DNA from: a virus
IMG/VR virus record: IMGVR_UViG_3300035681_000768
Span: 1-24,082 of that record
Reading direction: 5' to 3' (one strand)
Length of the DNA stretch: 24,082 nucleotides
Numbering within the stretch: position 1 is the stretch's first letter; the number at the start of each line of letters is the position of its first letter. The position numbers were made by a program, and so were the translations under genes. This document shows, one piece after another, positions 20,609 to 24,082 of this stretch. The notes beneath the pieces were generated by a model. It ran no database searches and was not told the origin of the DNA. It saw only the letters and a program-made list of their open reading frames with translations.

Positions 20609-22173
20609 TAGCCTGCCAATACTTTTAGTAGACTGCTGCTGCGGTTAATGCTTTCGCGCTGCTCACGGCCTGCATCGCCTAGACCGCCTGCTGCTGGTTC
20701 TGCTGCGGCAAACTCGTCTTCTCCGCCGATGTCGCCCATTTCGTCACCCATGTTCATCGCATCTGGCTCTGCTGGACCCATTTCATCTCCACCTACTGCA
20801 GGCTCTCCGCCTAGCATTTCTGCGCCTTGCTCTTCACCGGTGAGCATTCTCACTCCTGTGCTGAGTGTTTCTCTAGTGGTTTTAAGATTTTCCAGCGCCT
20901 GTTGAATTGCTGGGGCCACTGAACTGATAAAGTTCTTGGCTTGATCAGCACTCATTTCGTCGCGGATGGAATCACCTAACTGTAGCAGTGTGTCATTCTC
21001 CATACCTGACAGTTCTTCAATCCAACGGCTGACTCTGTCAACCATGGTCTTTGCTGTGACGATCGCAGAAGCTTGCTGGATCTCACCTTCTCTTAAATTA
21101 CTCATATTGTCTCCTGTTTGTTCTATGCTTTCATTCTCTTTTTTGTAAATCTTATTGTCAGCTTTTTCACTGCCTTTCATACGATTCATAACTTTCTTTG
21201 CACTCTTGTCTGTGGTCATATAGTCGCCGGAAGTCATTGTGTTTACAATATCTTTGCCAGCTTTGTCTTGATAAGACTTCAAAGTGTTCTTACTTAATTC
21301 TGTCTGAATGCTTTCAGTTGGGTTCTCACCAGTGATGGAAACTGTCCAATTCTTGCCAGTAGATTCTGATTTTTTACGAGCCCAATCTTTTAGTTGTTCG
21401 TAGTGAGCCTGTTCACGCTGATCTTCAGCATACCGACCACGGCCCTTGAATACTTTCCACTTCTTGCCGTTGATACTAACAGCAAAGTTGTTTGGTGGTT
21501 CTGTGTTCCCCTCGTCCCAATCTTCTGGGTCACGGCCGCCTTCGTTGTTAACGCTTTCGTAGTCTTCATCACTGCCAAAGCCTGCCGAAGCCAGGGCATA
21601 CCCATCATCAGTTTCTCCGCCTTCGTCATCATCTGATCCGCCGACCATGTCTTTGAATTGATCTTCTAGATCTTCTATGTAGTTGTCAAAGTCGTAACTA
21701 TTAATCTCGCCACCGTCTTGATCACTATAGTTTCCATACACTTCTTCCACAGCTGATTCAACATCACCTTGGTTTAGAGCAGCTAGAATTTTATCGAAAT
21801 CTGGATCTCCGTAGCCGCCGATTTCATTCATGTTTTCGTCGAATCGTTTAAGGATATCCATAAGTTCTTGTTTATCGATATCTGCACCTTCTTCAACTGT
21901 GGTATCTACTATGTGCTCTTGACGATCCATTAGTTCTGCAACAATAGCATCGTGCATGAACTGTGCCTTGGTCAGTGTTTCGTTTTCAATGGTTTCATTG
22001 AATCCGCTTTCTTGTCGTGCTGTGTGTATTTGGGTGCGTAATTTGTTACGTGCATCCTCTAGCTTTGTAGTATCAAAACTCTCTAGGTCTAGCCGTGTTC
22101 CAAATGTCTTAGACAACGACTCGTTGAGTCTTTTAGAAGATCTGTTGTTTTTAAAAAGGTCGGTTGTTCTCAT
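20608..22173 (-). CDS. Large acidic phage protein, scaffold- or virion-like
   Basis: A 521-residue protein starting at 22173, 23 nt after an exact late-type box. The N-terminal 100 residues (L-N-E-S-L-S-K-T-F-G-T-R-L-D-L-E-S-F-D, then K-L-R-T-Q-I-H) are strongly helical and look conserved. Residues 105-235 are very acidic (D-D-D-E-G-G-E-T-D-D-G-Y), and 235-290 hold a small basic beta piece (K-W-K-V-F-K-G-R-G-R-Y). Residues about 355-445 are helical, followed by a Gly/Met/Glu/Ala-rich stretch and a short terminal helix. An acidic, modular protein under late control fits a prohead core or internal protein, but homology to T4 gp22 is not established. Confidence 0.72.
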   Translation of the reverse strand: MRTTDLFKNNRSSKRLNESLSKTFGTRLDLESFDTTKLEDARNKLRTQIHTARQESGFNETIENETLTKAQFMHDAIVAELMDRQEHIVDTTVEEGADIDKQELMDILKRFDENMNEIGGYGDPDFDKILAALNQGDVESAVEEVYGNYSDQDGGEINSYDFDNYIEDLEDQFKDMVGGSDDDEGGETDDGYALASAGFGSDEDYESVNNEGGRDPEDWDEGNTEPPNNFAVSINGKKWKVFKGRGRYAEDQREQAHYEQLKDWARKKSESTGKNWTVSITGENPTESIQTELSKNTLKSYQDKAGKDIVNTMTSGDYMTTDKSAKKVMNRMKGSEKADNKIYKKENESIEQTGDNMSNLREGEIQQASAIVTAKTMVDRVSRWIEELSGMENDTLLQLGDSIRDEMSADQAKNFISSVAPAIQQALENLKTTRETLSTGVRMLTGEEQGAEMLGGEPAVGGDEMGPAEPDAMNMGDEMGDIGGEDEFAAAEPAAGGLGDAGREQRESINRSSSLLKVLAG

Positions 22174-22195
22174 TTTATGGGATCCAAATTGATGT

Positions 22196-22204
22196 AGTAT
22201 TTAT
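22196..22204 (-). promoter_or_regulatory. T4-like late promoter box
   Basis: Minus-strand ATAAATACT, 22 nt before the ATG of the 521-residue acidic protein. Confidence 0.65.
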
Positions 22205-22209
22205 TCAAT

Positions 22210-22629
22210 TCACAGCAAACGTTCTGCTTGATTTTTAGCAGTAACAGTTCGATCTCGACTCTCGCTGTAGCGAGCCCACAGCACATCTGCACGATCATAG
22301 TCCTGAATATGTATGGCTTTTTGATGCTGAGCCCTCAACATCTGGCTGTCAACAAACCAACGTCCGTATTCTTGATCAGCTCGATACAACTGATCAACTG
22401 ATAAATGACTGTGTCTCATCGCCAGAATATTGGCCATTTTGATGGCCACAGAGTTCAAGTGTATTTCTGCGTAGAGTAACTGTGATTTCCTATAAAGGAA
22501 TTTGAGATTGTCTTGATTGGTTATCAACACATCACCTACTAGAATACCCTCCGGAGTTTTAACAGGAATGATATTTTTAGATAATTCTCGACGAACTATC
22601 TGTTCTAGTCTACGGCTGATTTGTGTCAT
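22210..22629 (-). CDS. Conserved phage protein of unknown function
   Basis: A 139-residue, basic, mostly helical protein: M-T-Q-I-S-R-R-L-E-Q-I-V-R-R-E-L-S then V-K-T-P-E-G-I-L-V-G-D-V-L-I, a Y-R-A-D-Q-E-Y-G-R-W-F segment and D-R-A-D-V-L-W-A-R-Y-S-E-S-R-D near the end. The pattern looks like a protein kept in T4-like phages of aquatic hosts; its role is unknown to me. The ATG is directly behind the T-run of a terminator, with no ribosome site, so expression needs readthrough or an internal start. Confidence 0.72.
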   Translation of the reverse strand: MTQISRRLEQIVRRELSKNIIPVKTPEGILVGDVLITNQDNLKFLYRKSQLLYAEIHLNSVAIKMANILAMRHSHLSVDQLYRADQEYGRWFVDSQMLRAQHQKAIHIQDYDRADVLWARYSESRDRTVTAKNQAERLL

Positions 22630-22651
22630 AAAAAAAGGACCTATGGTCCTT
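22630..22651 (-). terminator. Rho-independent terminator abutting a start codon
   Basis: Minus-strand AAGGACC, loop ATA, GGTCCTT (22651-22635), then a T-run ending at the base before the next ATG. Confidence 0.85.
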
Positions 22652-22668
22652 ATTTAAGTGCTGTTACT

Positions 22669-22989
22669 TCATGCTCCGAAGAACTTGAGTATGGTCTGTA
22701 GATTCAACTGTCCAGTCCATCCTAGACCAGCTATGAATGCCATGCCTACCATGCCATACATCATCATCTTGTTTTTGCTTTGTTCTAATTCGTTGAGTTT
22801 TTTACCTAATTCTGCATGCTGTGTGCAGGAGGCATCATACATTTGATTTAATTTCTCCGTGAGTCCGTCACGAGTTTTGTCCAGGCAATCGTGCATGTCC
22901 TTGACATCAACTTTTATGTCATCTAGTTTCTCGCCAAGATTTGAAACCTGCGTTTCTACTATTCCAACACGTTCTGCTACTGTAGGCAT
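22669..22989 (-). CDS. Coiled-coil protein with one C-terminal membrane helix (XhlA-like architecture)
   Basis: A 106-residue protein from the ATG at 22989 (GGAG 9 nt upstream); a TTG five codons earlier is possible. Residues 5-70 are a heptad-patterned coiled coil (V-E-T-Q-V-S-N-L-G-E-K-L-D-D-I, then L-D-K-T-R-D-G-L), residues about 75-93 a membrane helix (M-M-M-Y-G-M-V-G-M-A-F-I-A-G-L), followed by a short tail. The same layout occurs in XhlA-type phage proteins that assist holins or membrane-associated virion proteins. Two Cys lie in the coil. It is followed by a strong terminator and preceded by two ATAAATACT boxes. Confidence 0.7.
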   Translation of the reverse strand: MPTVAERVGIVETQVSNLGEKLDDIKVDVKDMHDCLDKTRDGLTEKLNQMYDASCTQHAELGKKLNELEQSKNKMMMYGMVGMAFIAGLGWTGQLNLQTILKFFGA

Positions 22990-23078
22990 TAAGGCCGTCT
23001 CCAATGTTATAAGTCAAGTGCTCGCTCCGAGCCATGTGCCTAGTCTATGATTGAATGCCTAATGGGTGCCTTTGAACT

Positions 23079-23087
23079 AGTATTTAT
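23079..23087 (-). promoter_or_regulatory. T4-like late promoter box
   Basis: Minus-strand ATAAATACT between the 130-residue gene and the coiled-coil membrane protein gene; leader to the ATG of about 80 nt. Confidence 0.6.
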
Positions 23088-23113
23088 GCTGACTATGTAA
23101 AAACACACTTTGC

Positions 23114-23506
23114 CTAAATCATTGTTACCCAAGTATTTATCATGTCACCTTGAGTTTGGAAGGCAGCTGGGTCTATGTCTTCACTGTTTTCTAAGTCAAC
23201 AACCACAGGCACATGGTTGAGGTCATGTGCTAGCAGATAAACTGGATCACCGTCTTGTAGAAAAACCTGATCACGTTCGCAGTCAAACTCCCAGATCCAA
23301 TACGTGGCCTTGCCTGATGCCGGCTCAGGCAGTCTTCCTGTGTGCTTTTTTGGGTCACGCAACCATTCCACATTGGATCGCATGCCTATGGCCTGTAGCA
23401 GGCTGTTGAAGTTGGCCTGTTGACCCAACAGAGTCTTGTCGGTGTCGTTCCTATCAGGTTGGCTGCGGGTTATATCTACGAGAGTAACAATTCGGTATCG
23501 TGCCAT
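23114..23506 (-). CDS. Conserved phage protein of unknown function
   Basis: A 130-residue protein with strands at the N-terminus (A-R-Y-R-I-V-T-L-V-D-I-T-R-S), a central G-Q-Q-A-N-F-N-S-L-L-Q-A-I-G-M-R segment and a beta-rich, acidic second half (Y-W-I-W-E-F-D-C-E-R-D, V-P-V-V-V-D-L-E). No membrane segment or known catalytic motif. There is no ribosome site; a TTAAATAC box lies only 7-14 nt before the ATG, so a leaderless mRNA or another start is possible. It sits between genes with late-type boxes. Confidence 0.7.
   Translation of the reverse strand: MARYRIVTLVDITRSQPDRNDTDKTLLGQQANFNSLLQAIGMRSNVEWLRDPKKHTGRLPEPASGKATYWIWEFDCERDQVFLQDGDPVYLLAHDLNHVPVVVDLENSEDIDPAAFQTQGDMINTWVTMI
23132..23140 (-). 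promoter_or_regulatory. T4-like late promoter box within gene end
   Basis: Minus-strand ATAAATACT inside the last codons of the 130-residue protein, 53 bp upstream of another copy; it could serve the coiled-coil membrane protein gene. Confidence 0.5.
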
Positions 23507-23541
23507 AATGTATGTATTTAACTCATAGAAATTCAGCCAAC

Positions 23542-23564
23542 AAAAAAGGACCTTGCGGTCCTTT
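23542..23564 (-). terminator. Rho-independent terminator
   Basis: Minus-strand AAAGGACC, loop GCAA, GGTCCTTT (23564-23545), merging with a T-run. It ends the transcript of the 133-residue protein gene. Confidence 0.88.
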
Positions 23565-23593
23565 AATGCTTCCCATCCCTGAGAATTAACTAA

Positions 23594-23995
23594 TTACAGT
23601 GCTGGTGTAAAGACTGCTTCAACAGTAACAGTGCAACCACCAATACCGGCTGCTGCGTCTGTTGTGTCAAATGTACCAGTGCCTTGAACACGCATGTATA
23701 ATACGTCTGTTGTTCCGCTAGCAAAAGCTGAACCGTCTGCTGTACCAATTGCTGCTACAGTGAATGCATCACCTGTGTTAGCTGGTAGGGCACCTGCTGA
23801 ACCGCCTGCTAGTGTGATTGCGTTACGAATTGCTGTAACGTTTGCGTCTGTCATGTTTGTCAATGCAATTTTCACGATCAGCTCACGACCTACGTCAGCT
23901 TGGTTGATTACATGCTTTAGTGCGTTCGCACCAAATGTTGCGATTGTTGTACCAGTATTAGATACTGTTTCGACTCTTGATAATACGTCTGCCAT
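23594..23995 (-). CDS. Small beta-rich, Ala/Thr/Gly-rich phage protein, virion protein candidate
   Basis: A 133-residue protein with ribosome site AAGGAG and an ATAAATACT box about 70 nt upstream. The composition is rich in Ala, Thr, Gly and Val, with alternating hydrophobic strands (L-I-V-K-I-A-L-T-N-M, V-L-Y-M-R-V-Q-G-T-G, C-T-V-T-V-E-A-V-F-T). It has a single Cys and few charges, typical of abundant structural proteins such as capsid decoration or tail components. It has no recognised family. Its own late-type box and own terminator suggest a highly expressed single gene. Confidence 0.75.
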   Translation of the reverse strand: MADVLSRVETVSNTGTTIATFGANALKHVINQADVGRELIVKIALTNMTDANVTAIRNAITLAGGSAGALPANTGDAFTVAAIGTADGSAFASGTTDVLYMRVQGTGTFDTTDAAAGIGGCTVTVEAVFTPAL

Positions 23996-24065
23996 GATAA
24001 ATTCTCCTTGATCAATGACCTCGCTCAGAGGCCGGCAATATTAGGAATCACCTGATCCCTATGCA

Positions 24066-24074
24066 AGTATTTAT
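24066..24074 (-). promoter_or_regulatory. T4-like late promoter box
   Basis: Minus-strand ATAAATACT preceded by T, giving the full TATAAATA of T4 late promoters, upstream of the 133-residue gene. Confidence 0.7.
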
Positions 24075-24082
24075 ATTGGATT

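Noticed and set aside
20397-20905. Plus-strand Pro/Ala/Ser-rich open frames
   Set aside because: Antisense shadows of the Ala/Gly-rich and acidic minus-strand proteins; low-complexity composition explains them.
1-24082. CRISPR arrays, insertion sequences or integrase attachment sites
   Set aside because: No spaced direct repeats, transposase frames or tRNA-overlapping repeats were seen.

Overview
The window looks like part of the genome of a large, T4-like tailed phage (Caudoviricetes, myovirus type) that infects a Gram-negative host. The grounds are as follows. Every convincing gene lies on the minus strand, packed with 1-23 nt overlaps (many ATGA or TAATG junctions). There is a class Ia ribonucleotide reductase set (nrdA, nrdB, glutaredoxin), several small proteins typical of aquatic T4-like phages, a phage-type pectate-lyase-fold tail protein, and repeated late-promoter-like ATAAATACT boxes. 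The host is not named by the sequence. The gene order of the tmRNA and its RFALAA tag ending suggest a betaproteobacterium or another lineage with permuted tmRNA, which is an inference.

Layout in the direction of transcription (high to low coordinates). About 24.1-19.9 kb: virion-type or uncharacterised conserved proteins, with five exact ATAAATACT boxes around this block and in front of the tail-spike-like gene. About 19.8-17.1 kb: a RecB-like PD-(D/E)XK nuclease with its own sigma70-type promoter, a pectate-lyase-fold tail protein and a conserved hypothetical. About 17.05-10.4 kb: one long run of nrdA, a PGDYG-type protein, nrdB, a 55-residue protein, glutaredoxin, an LSm-like protein, an M15-type peptidase, a DUF454 membrane protein, a cold-shock protein and a circularly permuted tmRNA gene, closed by a strong terminator. 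About 10.35-8.2 kb: from a strong promoter, ahpC, two small phage proteins, a class II aldolase and ahpD. About 8.1-2.2 kb: an LpxH-like metallophosphatase, a family 2 glycosyltransferase, a small membrane protein, a 650-residue GHKL ATPase, two paralogous small proteins, an SGNH hydrolase and an NAD-dependent epimerase. About 2.2-0 kb: a conserved small protein, a 295-nt structured leader, a SleB-type cell-wall hydrolase, a small membrane protein (holin candidate), and two tandem lipoproteins, the second cut by the window edge.

How the parts may work together. nrdA, nrdB and glutaredoxin make deoxynucleotides. ahpC and ahpD could buffer peroxide during infection. csp and tmRNA form a translation and ribosome-rescue pair. 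The metallophosphatase, glycosyltransferase, epimerase and SGNH hydrolase could remodel host surface glycan or LPS. The SleB hydrolase, membrane protein and lipoproteins form a lysis or egress block. The most unusual object is the phage-borne, permuted (two-piece) tmRNA gene. Its post-tag tail shares a 16-nt block and a UUCG terminator with a second site near 3.7 kb.
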